From: Sugiyamaella lignohabitans
Taxonomy: Eukaryota; Ascomycota; Dipodascomycetes; Dipodascales; Trichomonascaceae
Assembly (NCBI RefSeq): GCF_001640025.1
Contig: NC_031673.1
Span: forward strand, 1,860,001-1,924,000
Direction: 5' to 3'
Length of the DNA stretch: 64,000 nt
This document shows positions 18,182 through 29,981 of this stretch, piece by piece (positions within the stretch are counted from its first letter, which is position 1; every line of letters begins with the position of its first letter). Below the pieces are notes generated by a model. The model did not search any database. It saw nothing but the letters and a program-made list of their open reading frames with translations, and was not told the DNA's origin. A program made the position numbers and the translations under genes.

Positions 18182-19696
18182 ATGTCTCGGAGGGCCAGTG
18201 GATTTCTGGCAAGAATATCGCCGAGAGTGTGGAGGGAGTTTGGTCGGGAGAGTGCAAGTTCTGGTTTTTTAATTAACAGCGCGAGGGATGTTGAGGTAGA
18301 GACGACGGGTGTACAGCATAGCAGGAGCAAGTCGACAGGTCCGCCGAAGAGAAAGTCATGGCAGGAGCGTGTGGAGAGTTTGGCTGACACGTTTTCGCCG
18401 CCCCTACCGTTGTCAAAGGTGGAGGAAGATAATTTGACGAATATTATACAGTCATTGCTGAATAAGAGGGTGGTGAAGAACTCGACTGACAAGCGGGTCA
18501 GAAGCCATTTCCAGGGTCTGTTAGATGGACTTCAAACTCTAACAACTCCATCTGTTGATGATGATAATGGTGTTGGTATGGCATCACAGAAGAAGATGAC
18601 TAGAAAAAGCCTCCTGCCATTATCAGAAAAAGAAAGAGAACAGATAATTAACCTATTTCCCCGCACATGTCCATCGGCTGATCTCATCCATAGCTTTGAT
18701 GAGCTGTATTATAACGGCGAGTTGACAAGCAAAATCGCTTCTTTGATTCTCAAACATAAAGCAATTTCATCGGCTGAAGATGTTGACCACATTGCAAGAC
18801 TGGTATTCAGTGGGGGTTCGGGTGTAGGACGATGGTCCTTGTCCGATATCTACACCTTCCGACTGCTTGTAGCCAACAAGTTCTGGAATATAGGACAACG
18901 AGAAAAGGCCCAGTCGCTAATTGTCGACAGTTTTGAGACTCTTTGGAGACCTGTGCTTGTCGACAGGATTCTCAGCCCGCATACGGTAACAGGTTTCGGC
19001 AAAGCTTTACTTGTATTCCACAGACGAGACCTATTTGAAGAGCTGCTTGCCAGTTGGGACTACAACACATTTAACTCGGTTAATTCTGATACAGCTGAAA
19101 CCGCTAATGCTACACCAGTTGCAGCTGATACATCTTCCAGTCCATCTGGTATCCTGTCTTCGCTGTTTCTTCCCCTGTGGAAGGCAGCTATGTCCTGTCA
19201 GGACTTTGATCTGTCAGAGAAGATTATTAATTCGGGACTAAAGTGCAGTTTTGAGTCCCATGTTTGGGAATCACAGCCATATCCAGAAACCGATTCTGTT
19301 GTCCTCTACACAGCAACTTTATCAACCTTATACAAAAACAAAAGTCAAGACCAGCATATCCAACAACTCATAGTCAAACAGTTGGACACTGTCCCGCTTC
19401 CCAAACAGACCCCTCAGTCACAGACTTTCTTCTTGAAGTCGTCTATTTATTACCTCATCGATATCTGCTCCAGCCTTGCTGTTTCCAATGTACAGTCCCA
19501 GCGGGAGATAGCTGCTGAACTGCTGCCGTTTTTTGAAGCATTCACAAAGAAAACCCTACTCAGACCAGCCGACGTTGACGACCGTACGCGTGCTGTTCTA
19601 CCTGCCAGACTAAGTCTGTTGAAACTGAACATCTCGGGCCAACATGGCCATCGCGAGCACCACCATCACTCGGTTCCCGAAATCGCTACACCTTAA
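18182..19696 (+). CDS. uncharacterised, probably mitochondrial protein
   Basis: A 504-aa protein with no family I recognise. The first 30 residues are rich in Arg and Ser and lack acidic residues until position 20 (MSRRASGFLARISPRVWREF), a likely mitochondrial presequence. The rest looks mostly helical (for example about residues 150-290 and 380-480) and has short Leu-rich helical pairs that could be a degenerate helical-repeat fold of the kind found in mitochondrial RNA or translation factors; that is inference only. It ends in a His-rich tail (GHREHHHHSV). A GC palindrome lies about 120 bp after the stop. Confidence 0.75.
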   Translation: MSRRASGFLARISPRVWREFGRESASSGFLINSARDVEVETTGVQHSRSKSTGPPKRKSWQERVESLADTFSPPLPLSKVEEDNLTNIIQSLLNKRVVKNSTDKRVRSHFQGLLDGLQTLTTPSVDDDNGVGMASQKKMTRKSLLPLSEKEREQIINLFPRTCPSADLIHSFDELYYNGELTSKIASLILKHKAISSAEDVDHIARLVFSGGSGVGRWSLSDIYTFRLLVANKFWNIGQREKAQSLIVDSFETLWRPVLVDRILSPHTVTGFGKALLVFHRRDLFEELLASWDYNTFNSVNSDTAETANATPVAADTSSSPSGILSSLFLPLWKAAMSCQDFDLSEKIINSGLKCSFESHVWESQPYPETDSVVLYTATLSTLYKNKSQDQHIQQLIVKQLDTVPLPKQTPQSQTFFLKSSIYYLIDICSSLAVSNVQSQREIAAELLPFFEAFTKKTLLRPADVDDRTRAVLPARLSLLKLNISGQHGHREHHHHSVPEIATP

Positions 19697-20286
19697 CAGC
19701 CGATTCTGCTGTTATTTATTTATTCATCCCATCCTCTATTCTCTATATTTGCATACCACCGTAGCAATACTATTTATTGTTGATACGTTTTTGCGGTATC
19801 GTCTGCGGGAGGGTGTGCCTCCGGCGGCTGGGGCTGCGCCCCAGACCCCGTGGCTCCTCTCGCTGCGCTCGAGTCGTTATCTGGGGGTCCCCCGTACGTT
19901 CGCGAAGCGAACACAACGGGGTATGGGGCGCCAGAGGCAGATGCCCTCCAGATATAAATGATCACGTGCAAGGGATCAGACATAAAAAGTGTTGCATGTA
20001 CTTGACATAGCGTGAAGTTGGATTACCCGGCTTTGTTTGGAGGTGGAATTCCAAAACAGATGCAAATAGGGCATCAGATCCACTTGGGCAACAAACCAGT
20101 AACAGTCAATTTAACAACATATTAATATCAGTTTGAGGTTTTGGAATCAATTGGTTTTGAAAAGTGTAAGTCCGAATCACTACGAACTGCCGTGGCTTTT
20201 ATTTTAGGGTTTTGTTATGTGCAGTAGTTCTAACAATTGGACAGTGAAGAAACACGACTAATTGCATTCGACTAATCTCGGCAATA
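19697..20286. other. intergenic region with GC palindrome and MLP1 leader
   Basis: The first part holds the palindrome copy at 19816-19939. The second part is the upstream region of the nucleoporin gene. A possible 5'-UTR intron lies at about 20166-20244 (donor GTAAGT, branch TTCTAAC, acceptor GGACAG), ending 42 bp before the start codon. Confidence 0.5.
19816..19939. repeat. GC palindrome, copy with decayed right arm
   Basis: The left arm is intact (hairpin loop TGC, S-type end). The right arm is shortened and reads GTTCGCGAAGCGAACACAAC...GGGGCGCCAGAGGCA, so its main hairpin is lost. It lies 119 bp beyond the stop of the preceding gene. Confidence 0.85.
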
Positions 20287-23200
20287 ATGTCGGACGAGAA
20301 TCCCAATCCAGAACAACCTGGATTGGCCAGCAATGAGCAAGATGCTGGACAGTCTCAGTCTATTGATAGTACAATTCCAGCATCAGTAACAACTACCGAC
20401 CATTCCAATCATACTGAGCCTGCATCGCATGAAGACCTGGATCATGGCGTTGACCACGCCCAACAATTCGCGATGGAGCCCACTGGCACAGTTGAACCGG
20501 GTCCGTCTTTTTCAGAGCCATTTGTTATGCCATCTTTTTCGGCGCAATTTACTACACCATTCACAGAAGTACTACCAGAGTCGTTTGATGCATCTGCCAA
20601 TGTGCCTCGAATTTCCGACCCGAACTCTGAAGTAGAGGGTAATGTACCGACTATAAACACACTGGCTGAACCAATGGCAGTAGATGAAAATTTCCAACAA
20701 CAGAGTGTGCCGGTGGCTCAACCCCCACTAATAAGCGGGCAAGAGCCTTTTGTTCAGACTTCTGGTCAACCAGATGTTGCAGCTCAATCAAGTGAACCAG
20801 CTGCTGCTGTAGTAGAAACAAGAAGACAACCTTTTGGTGAAAAGTCCGAGGATGCTTTAGTGGCTTCTAAGAAAACAGCTGTGGCAGTGTTTCTGTCAGT
20901 GGATATTTCGTTTTTGTCTAACCTGCCAGAAGTGGTGATACAAAAGATTGCAGTGCGCGCATCGGAATTGGAAGCACTCAAGAGTCAAAAACTCCTTGAT
21001 GATGTTTCATACGGTAAGTTTTTGGCATTGCTGAGATGGTAATAAGATGATTTACTAACAAATAACAGAACAATCTCTACATGCTGCCAATTCTAAATTA
21101 TCAGTAACGAAGCAACGATTAGACGACAAAACTCAAGAAGTTGAGAAACTAGAAGGGGCAGTGGCCACCTTAGAAAGAGCCAAACTTGAAATGCAAAACG
21201 AGCTGGATCAAGTCCATAGCCAAACTAATACTAGCAGTGATGGCATGAGATCGTTACAACAAAGGATAGAGAGTCTAACGAATGATAAGCGTCATCTATT
21301 CGAAACGTTAGAAAGGCGTAGTAGTGAGTTAAGAGAACTTAGATCGGAATTAGAGTCGGCTCATCAAAAGTCATTGGATGCTAGGAAGCAGATTGTTGAG
21401 CTGGAAAACCAAGCTCAACAAGCAAGATCTTCACAAATGAGCAGCAAACTGAAAGAACAAAGCTTGGGTCAAGAAATCGAACTGCTTAAACGGAGTAATG
21501 ATTGGCTCGACTCGGAATTAAAAGCCAAATCTGAAGAATTCAAAAAGTTTAGAACTGAACGAATGACCAAGTTATCTACATTACAATCTGAGTACGATTC
21601 TCTACAAAGTAATCATAGCTCATTAGTGAAGCGATACGATGCTTTGCAAGCCCGATTTGATGAAGTGTCTCAGTCTTATGACAGTTCACTGGTCAAGATC
21701 AAAGACCTCCAGAATGCACAAGTAGTGGCCGAGGAGAGTTTCCGATCTGAGATGGCTGCTCAACACCGACTCACTGAATTATGGGAACGGTCAGCCAACG
21801 AATCAAAGGCTAGAGTTGAAGAGCTACAAAGAACAAAATCTAAAGATCAGTCAAGTCAAGCTGCTGAAATGGCCAGATGGAAAGCTGAAGCTGAGAAAGC
21901 TAGAGAAAAGGCCGACAAGTTCGAAAAACAAATGAAGAATCTGGAAACTAGATTAGAAACTGTGTTCAGCCAGAATGACAATCTTGTGGCAGCTGATAAA
22001 GTTGCTGGATCTGTACCCTCGACTCCAGGTCCTGGTTCACCGCAGACCCCTTCAAGAAATGGTGCATCTTCTTCAAATATTGGTATCTTTTCTCCTTCGG
22101 GACAAATCATCTCCAAACTGCAGAAGAGTGGAGGATCTCTTGTACAACTATACTCTGATTTGCAAGAAACAAAGATCTTATTAGAAAAAGAACGTCATAA
22201 GAATGAAGTTTTGCGAAGGGAAATGGATAATATTTTGGAAGAGATGGAGGACCATGCTCCAATTATTATGGCTGAAAGGGAAGAGCATCGACGACTTGAA
22301 GTTGAGCTCGCTGAGCTTAGCACTCAACTTGAAAAGGCTACTTCTGACAGTGACGAGTTCAAGGCCAAGCTCAAGGTTGTCGAAAGCAAGTACAATGATA
22401 GTATTACTGAGAAAGATATTATTACTCAGCAAGTTCGTGACTTGTCACGACAGGTACAACATCTTCTTGTACAGCGCCAACTTGAGAGCGATGCTGAAGC
22501 ACCCTTGACGCCCCAAGAACATGCTGAACTTCAAAGGCTACTGAGGACATCTGACGATGACATTGGTAATACGGGATCTGACACGCAGCGCGTCATTTCT
22601 GAAAGACTTGTCTTATTCAAGGATATTATTGAGTTGCAGAAGCAGAACGAGTATCTTCTCAATGCCACACGCGAACTGGCCGAGAAAACTGAGAAGATGG
22701 ATGCCGCTAGCAAGAAAGATTATGAAAATCTTGAATCAGCGGCTGTGGAAGAAGCAAAGCAGGCGATCAAGAGCTTACAAGAAGAGTTGGCAAGAGTTAA
22801 CATCAAGTACGATGCTCTTAAGAGAGAGCGTGATATGTTCAGAAGCATGCTCAAATCTGGTGAGTCGAATAGTGGGGCCAACAATGCACCCGGTGGTAGT
22901 AGTGACCAGGTAGAGAAGCTTATTGCTCAACATCAAGAGGCTACTCAGGTTATCAAACAAGTCGAACAAAACTTTGAAGTTTACAGAAACGAGACATCAA
23001 TTACTATTAAGACTCTTAACGATCAAATTAGTTCCATCACGAACGAACGTACCGCTCTACAACTCAAAATTGCCAAACTTGAGAGCCAGGTTGAAATTGC
23101 TGGTGAAAGATCGAAGCATTCCAATAGTAATCTTCAACTTCTGCAATCGGAAAATCAGGAACTTAAGAAGCGAAATGAGTCCTTACAGGAGTCACTCTCC

Positions 23201-26200
23201 AAGCAGGATCTTAGAACTTACCAAGTGGCTGAAGAGCTCATTGATTCTAAATCGTTGCTTGACAGTGTAAAGAATGAATTGTCCAACCTGAAGGCTGAAA
23301 AGAGCCTCTGGAAATCAATCGAGGAGCGTATCAGCAAAGAGAATGCCGAGCATCTTGAAGAAAAGGGTCGCTTGAATGGAATTCTGAAAAATATGGAAAT
23401 TGTTAACGCCGAACGGGAAAAGAATTTCCAGGATACTGAACGTAGACTTAACAAGCAAGTGGATTCCTTGGAGGCTCAAGTTTCGAGACTGAATCAAAAA
23501 CTCGAAATGGAGGAGAGGGAAGTCAAGTCCCTTTCTGACAGGAGAGATGTTGATAACGCAGAGTTTAATTCCAAATTGGAAAGTCTCAGACAAGAACTCA
23601 AAAAGGCACAAGATAATCTGGCAGCAGCTAAATCTGAGAATGAAGAGCTTAGCAGAATTCGCAGACAGCTTTCAGCAGAAATTGCTGCGGCAAATGAGCA
23701 GTTGGCTGTGTACAAGTCACAACCAGGATCTACTCTCGAGACAAAGCTATCTGAAGAAATCGAGATTTTGAAGAGAAGTTTGAAGGAAAAGGACGAGCAG
23801 CTTGCAAGTGCCGATAAACACATCCACGACTTGACAGAAGTGGCCTCAGCGGCCGAGGAAGCTTTGGGAAGTCTTAATTCATCTCATGAGGAATATACTG
23901 CATCGATTACTGAGAATATTGCCAAGAAGGATGTAAGTTCATTAAAATACCGCTGGAAAAATTTTTTTTTTTCATTTTACTAACTATATTTGTAGTCAGA
24001 AATTGTCAACCTCAAGGAAAGACTCCAGGTTACTACTGGTATTCTTGAAAGCACCACCAAGGAGCTCGATTCTATTAAAAGTGCTAAAGCTCGGGGTGCT
24101 GATGATCTAAAGGCTGAAAAGGAGAAGTTGGAGGCAAGAATTGCCGCTTTACTTGAAAGTGAGGAACGCTTCACGAAGAATCAACAGGACTTGAAACGAG
24201 ATCTTGAACAACAAGCCATTATTGCCAAGGAAGCTCAAGATAATTATGAGAAGGAGCTTGTTAAACACGCAAAAGCAGCTGATACTGTCCAACTTCTTCG
24301 TGCAGAGGTCAGCCAGCTTAAGGAACAGACTATTGAACTTCATTCTAAGGCAGACAGTGCAGCGGCCCAACTCTCTAATGCAGAAGCTAGCTGGGACAAT
24401 CAAAAGTATACTTATGAACATGAAATTGAGCAACTCAAATCGCGAACAGAAGAGCTCGCCTCTCAAAACAAGACCTTGCTGGAACAGCTGGAAAGCATTA
24501 GTTCAAGAGTATCCAACATCAAACCAGAGGCCGGAATCACTGGTGAGAATGTGGAATCGGAAGAGCCCTCTTCGGATGATCAGCTACGTGAGATAATTTC
24601 GTACTTGAGACGCGAAAAGGAGATTGTTGACTGCAACTACGAACTGGCTCAACAAGAATCTAGGAGACTTAAACAGCAACTTGATCACACAACAGCTGCT
24701 TTGGATGAAGCCAAGGTTGAGATTGAAAGGGAACGACAGAGAGAATCAGACTCTCTCCGTATTGCTGCGGAACACGCTAAGGTTATTAAGCAATTAGAAG
24801 ATATCAACCTTCTGCGTGAAAGTAATTCAACTCTTCGCACTCAAAGTAATTACTACATGGCCAAGGCTAAGGAACTGGAAACTGAGCTCAACTCGGTCAA
24901 AGAGAGAGTCGAGCCACTTGAGGATCAGCTCCGCGAAGCAGTTGCCGAGTCAGAAGCCAAGGATTCACAAATCAAGATTATCGAAGAGGATAATGAAAAG
25001 TGGAAACAGAGAGCTCAACAAATCTTGCAGAAATACCAGCGAATTGATCCCGAGGAGCTTCAAGCTCTTAAGGATGAGGCTGAGAAACTTAGAACATCTC
25101 TGACGGCCCTTGAAGAAGAGAAGAAGCAACTACAATCACAGATAACGGTGGCAGTTGAAGCAAAAGCAAAGGAGTTTGAAGCTAAACTGGCCGAATCAGC
25201 CGAGAACTATACTTCACTTAACAATAAGTTCTCAAGATTAAGAGACGAGTCCCAATCAAAACTTGCCAAGAGACGTGGTGAAGTAAATCAAGTGCGGGAA
25301 GAGTTGAACAAATCTATCGCCGAAAATACTCAGCTCAAGGAGAGCCTTGAAAATGCCAAGAAGGAGCTCGAAGCAGCAAATACTGCACAAAATACCTTAG
25401 GTGCTAGTAATCAAGCTGAGTTAGCAAAGCTTAGAACAGAGTTGACAACGACTAAGGAAGCTTTGGAGAAAGCGAAATCGAGTCCATCTCAAGCCGACGA
25501 TACCGAAAAAGATAAGAGAATTGCACATCTTGAAAGTGAGGTGAATCGTCTTAGTGACGAAGCTGTAGAGCTTCAACGGGCACAGGAAATGTCAGGCACG
25601 GAAGCAAACGCCAAGGTTATCGAGCTTACTCAGCAGAAGGCACACGCAGAACAGCGAATTGTGACTCTATCTAATGAACTGACTAGTTTGCGGGAATCCT
25701 TGTCTAAGGCCATCAGCAACGAACAGCATGAGCAGAAACTCAACGAGCTGAAACAGCAACTTGAGGCTGCCAAGCAAGCTAGTAATGGATCAGCAAGTGG
25801 AACCGATGGTAATGCGGTAGACATTGAAGCATTGAGAAAACAGGTCATGGAGGAGGCTGAAAGGTCTGCCATTAATCGTCTCAAGGCTAATGCTCAAAGA
25901 CGACTTGCTGAATCGACTGAGAAACGCAAATCTGAGCTGGAGGCTGAGTTTTCTCGAAAGGAGGAAGAATTGAAAAAGGAGTATGCTCAGAAGGAAGAGG
26001 AATTGAAAGCACAGTTATCTCAAGGAGGAAACGGCACTGGTGTCGACAAAGAAAAACTAGAAGCTCTTGAAAAGGAATATAAGGCAAAGAATGAAAGCTT
26101 AGTCTCAAAGCATACGGAGGAGTTGAAGACAGCTACACAAGCTGGTCGGGATGCTGCTGCCAAGGAGGGAGCAATGAGAGTTCAATTACTTGTCAAAAAG

Positions 26201-26689
26201 GCTGAAAAGCTTGAAAAAGAAAAGGCTCAGCTTGAATCAGAGAAAAACCAACTTGCACTTCAGATTCGAAGATTGAAAGGAGGCGAAGATATTGCTGGTC
26301 CAACTCCAGCGGCTGCCGTAAACCCGGCTGTCGGACAAAATCCTGTTACCTCTGGAGGAGCAGGGCCAAAGGCGGCTGGTGGATTCGCTAGACCCACCTT
26401 TGCTTCTACAGCCTCGTCAGCCACTGGTGGTGGTCAAGCCCAGTCGTCAATTCCAACTGCTGGTGGTAGATTACGGCCACCTACAAGTGTAGCAGGTGTA
26501 AGCCGACCTGCAGGGGCACAAGCAAGACCAACTATCGTCAGGCCAGGAATAGCTCGTCCTGGTGGAGCACCTGCCACAGCTCAAGTTTCCCAGATTTTGA
26601 ATGCTGCAGCTGCTGATGCTACGGGAGCCAAGAGAGCAGCTTCGAACGATAACTCGACGAACCAAGATCCTAAAAGACGAAAGGAATAG
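20287..26689 (+). CDS. MLP1: nuclear-basket nucleoporin, Mlp1/TPR family (three exons)
   Basis: Exons 20287-21013, 21069-23932 and 23996-26689 join in frame to 2094 aa. Intron 1 (55 nt) has GTAAGT, ACTAAC and ACAG. Intron 2 (63 nt) has GTAAGT, ACTAAC and GTAG. About 240 acidic, disordered residues are followed by coiled coil over most of the length (to about residue 1960). The end is Gly/Ala/Pro/Arg-rich with repeated 'RPT', 'RPG' and closes DPKRRKE. The stretch NDWLDSELKAKSEEF in exon 2 is a family signature of TPR/Mlp proteins. These filaments line the nuclear basket and serve mRNA quality control and chromatin tethering. S. cerevisiae Mlp1 is about 1875 aa. A possible 5'-UTR intron lies upstream. 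Confidence 0.92.
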
Positions 26690-26803
26690 AATAATGACCA
26701 TGTTCTAATTTTGTACTGTTATATTATTGTTATATTAATATGAATGTTTTTTATTAGTTAAATTAATCTTTGGGAATACAATTCCCATTTTTATATTACA
26801 ATC

Positions 26804-29584
26804 TTATTTTGATTTTGTCTTTGTCGCTTTTATCGACTCAACGGACTTGATTTGAATGCCGCTCACAAGCACTCCACTCAAGTACTCCAGTAAAATCATG
26901 AACAAACAGAGCAAACTGGAAATGCAATAGTGACTTATACCAGTTCCAATATCCAACCAACTGCCTTCATCAACGACTAGATAAAAGAAGTTGAGTGACA
27001 GGATATCCGATACAGATAGTACCATGGAAAAGAGTGCAGACTTTGGTACTCCTAACCTAAGATTGATCAAACCCAATGTCACAGACAAGATTGCAAATGG
27101 CACCATTATCTTGAACATCAGTAGTGCACTCATTGCAAAGGGATCGAAAATGGGAATTAGTCTATAGACAGAATCCAAAGAAAATGATGAGATGGAGGCA
27201 ACGTTACCAGTGCCGAAAAATCCGACCTGTGACAAGAAGAAAAAGAAGAGCGCCGTTCTGAACTCGCTCAAACTCAACTTTCTCTGAGGGTGGATGACAT
27301 AAAACTGAGACTCGAATTCTAACCATACGACCAAAATCGCGAAAAATGATACATAAAACAAGCCCTCATATGATATAGTAAGCAGGACAAAAGTAGGACT
27401 GAAGGCCATGAATAAGGTTAGAAGTCGATAACGGTAGTCTGAAACTGGGGAAAAATAATTCAAGAATGGCACAATGAGGGAACCAACCAGAACTAGCCAT
27501 CCAACAATTTGATTGCCTACAGGCAGACCCTGACGAGCCTGCAGAGACTTTACAGATGATCTGGTCACTATGACCGACAAAATTATTAAACCTAGTTGAA
27601 CACCACATAAAACCAACGACGTTATGGAGAGTCTTAGGCGGTTTCCAAGGTGAACGGTATAGTACAAGCCAATTAGAGTCATCAAAACACCAGCAGCAAC
27701 AATTTGTTCAATACTCTCGACCTTTAGGACCGGGAGAATGGTGAAAATTGCCAAAATAATACAGAGAAGAGCCCAAAAGGCACTGAGCCAAATATTTTTG
27801 AGCGCGATTTTGAAATCCTGGATCCATGGCCACATGGCCGCAATGCCAAAACAAAGAGAAAAAATCTCTCTATAGAAGTACCCATATACGATGGCTTCAA
27901 ATAGTCCTACAAGGAAGACTAGCGAAAATACGGATGTTTGAGTTTTATTCTTTGTCGGCGAGCTTGAAACTAACGATTTGATACCTCCAGTCAATATAGC
28001 AGCATTTTCAAAAATTTGGTCCCAGAAAAATGCAGGGAAAATTGCGTATAAATAAAAGTGTATAGGGGATTCCTGGTGATATAATAGCCCACATAAAATA
28101 GCCAATACACCAACCGTTATCACTCTTATGACGGATCTATGAGATAAAGACGGATTTGAGTCGATAACAAAAAGGTGGAAAAAAGAGGTTGTAGCGTATC
28201 CAATCCAACCTAAGAAACCGGTGGTCACCAGAGATCTTAAAAACAACCAGTTATATGTTTGTAAATAGCGAAGACCCTTTAGACCCAGAACCATCAATTC
28301 TTCAGCCTTGATTATAGATTGCTCAAATTGATTATTGGCTATCAAAGCTTCAATTTCAGCTTTGCGAGCTTCAATGCTAGTTTCGCCGCTAAGGGGGCCA
28401 AATGGAGTGAAGTTTAACTGCGATTTCCGCTTTTCAGATTCCTTTACCAGGTACTGTTCAATGATTGCGTATGCGTTGGCTTTGAGAGCCTCACTTTTGG
28501 TCTTATCGGAGGCGTCTACAAATGCCAATGGCAGTTCACCTACAGAATTGGCAGGATAATTAAGACCAACTAAATAGCTCATCAAAGGGGCAATATCAGC
28601 TTGGTTCACGTCGTTTCTTTTGACAGGCAGATTCCAAGGGTTAGAAAATTCGTCATGGCCACTAAGATCAGTAGTAATTGGTTTAGGAACACCTGCTCCC
28701 CAAGCAACTAGTGGAGTGCGAGTATTGTTTGGGTGACCATCGCCATGACTACCGAAATCACTCATACCATGGTCAGCAGTAAACACCCATGTTGTTTTGC
28801 CATCGCCATAAAATTGATTGACTTTGGTCTCGAGTTCAGCAATTTTCGTGTCAATATACTTGATATTATCATAGTACTCAGGGGAGTAGGGTCGGTAACT
28901 ATGGCCAGCAGTATCGATACCAAGAAGATGGAGGAAGAAAACAATCTTGTCTTGACGAAGATATTCGTTCAAGTCCGCATTAACTTTTGCCTCATCAAAT
29001 AGTCTATCTAAATGATCAAACACAAATTTATCCAATTCAATAGATGATTTCGTAAAATCTTCAGACTCATGTCCATACATGATTGCATCTACTCTGTCGG
29101 GATCCGAAGCACCATCTGCAAACATTGGAAGAATATCTGGTGATCCGTAGGAATAAGTGTGTCTAGACTGGTTGAAAACAGAATCAAAATCTACAGGGTT
29201 TTCTTTCCATCCTTTTGTAACTGCGCTCACGTCTTCATAAAAGCCTGCAATAATTGCGACATGACCAGGCCTTGATTCAGTGGGCATCCGGGTGTGAGAA
29301 ACGCCAAAAGTGCCATGATTTAGAACTTTGTCACGAATAAAAGGAGTCAGATAGGCCGCCTCATTTGTGACTGGATGTGTAATATTCAAAAAGCACGAAT
29401 CAGCTCGGAGTCCATCTCCAACAATCAAAAATAACCGCTTCGCAGGTGGGTTCTCGGGGGTACTGAAATGTCTCATGCCATGAACGAGCGGACTGACAAA
29501 GTAAATATCAAAAATGGACATAAGAAATGACAGGTGGAAAATAATTCCCACAAAGAGAACCGTCCATCTATCGAGCAGATTCAT
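26804..29584 (-). CDS. MCD4: GPI ethanolamine phosphate transferase 1 (Mcd4 / PIG-N)
   Basis: 926 aa from the ATG at 29584. The open frame reaches 29659 but begins with GTG there and would put 25 hydrophilic residues before the signal anchor. It transfers ethanolamine phosphate to the first mannose of the GPI precursor in the ER. The N-terminal anchor reads LLDRWTVLFVGIIFHLSFL, followed by FDIYFVSPLVHGM, a hallmark of Mcd4. The lumenal alkaline-phosphatase-like catalytic domain follows: metal-binding VGDGLRADS (D57), THTRMPTESRPGH-like region, and FTADHGMSDFGSHGDG. The C-terminal half is a PigN domain with many membrane segments. Stops of MLP1 and this gene are only 114 bp apart (convergent). 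Confidence 0.95.
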   Translation of the reverse strand: MNLLDRWTVLFVGIIFHLSFLMSIFDIYFVSPLVHGMRHFSTPENPPAKRLFLIVGDGLRADSCFLNITHPVTNEAAYLTPFIRDKVLNHGTFGVSHTRMPTESRPGHVAIIAGFYEDVSAVTKGWKENPVDFDSVFNQSRHTYSYGSPDILPMFADGASDPDRVDAIMYGHESEDFTKSSIELDKFVFDHLDRLFDEAKVNADLNEYLRQDKIVFFLHLLGIDTAGHSYRPYSPEYYDNIKYIDTKIAELETKVNQFYGDGKTTWVFTADHGMSDFGSHGDGHPNNTRTPLVAWGAGVPKPITTDLSGHDEFSNPWNLPVKRNDVNQADIAPLMSYLVGLNYPANSVGELPLAFVDASDKTKSEALKANAYAIIEQYLVKESEKRKSQLNFTPFGPLSGETSIEARKAEIEALIANNQFEQSIIKAEELMVLGLKGLRYLQTYNWLFLRSLVTTGFLGWIGYATTSFFHLFVIDSNPSLSHRSVIRVITVGVLAILCGLLYHQESPIHFYLYAIFPAFFWDQIFENAAILTGGIKSLVSSSPTKNKTQTSVFSLVFLVGLFEAIVYGYFYREIFSLCFGIAAMWPWIQDFKIALKNIWLSAFWALLCIILAIFTILPVLKVESIEQIVAAGVLMTLIGLYYTVHLGNRLRLSITSLVLCGVQLGLIILSVIVTRSSVKSLQARQGLPVGNQIVGWLVLVGSLIVPFLNYFSPVSDYRYRLLTLFMAFSPTFVLLTISYEGLFYVSFFAILVVWLEFESQFYVIHPQRKLSLSEFRTALFFFFLSQVGFFGTGNVASISSFSLDSVYRLIPIFDPFAMSALLMFKIMVPFAILSVTLGLINLRLGVPKSALFSMVLSVSDILSLNFFYLVVDEGSWLDIGTGISHYCISSLLCLFMILLEYLSGVLVSGIQIKSVESIKATKTKSK

Positions 29585-29981
29585 CTTTGTACTAGTCCTT
29601 ACCGTCACCCAAACTCGTCTGTGCTCGTTCACCAGCTTATATATATTACCAGGGTCCACTCACGTTTTCCCTATATGACTTTACGCGCGGCTAAGAACAC
29701 GTCTTGAACCCACTAAGGTAAACTGATCGGCTCCTGCAGGGGGTGACGATCATTCAGGGGAACAACGTGGTCGAACTTCGTGCTGTAGAGCGATAGACAC
29801 TTTCCTCCAAACTTTGCTGTTTATATCGTGAGTTTGAGGTGGATACTTGACACATTTAATTCTGGTTACCATCTTCAAAATCCTGAAGGTAGTGTGTTAT
29901 GAGCGCGAAGGGTGCTACGGATTAACGGTTGAATTTGTCTCAAATAAATAGTAAAAATAAATAAAAATGCTATGCTAGTTG
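29585..29981. promoter_or_regulatory. MCD4 promoter and J-protein 3' region
   Basis: About 400 bp between two minus-strand genes. A TATATATA-type sequence at about 29638-29646 lies 55-60 bp upstream of the MCD4 ATG. No repeat copy is present. Confidence 0.5.

Noticed and set aside
17770..18492. 240-codon frame, minus strand
   Set aside because: It overlaps the start of a better-supported plus-strand gene and a GC palindrome; no domain.
29585..29659. N-terminal extension of MCD4
   Set aside because: It starts with GTG and would place 25 polar residues before the conserved anchor; the ATG at 29584 matches family starts.
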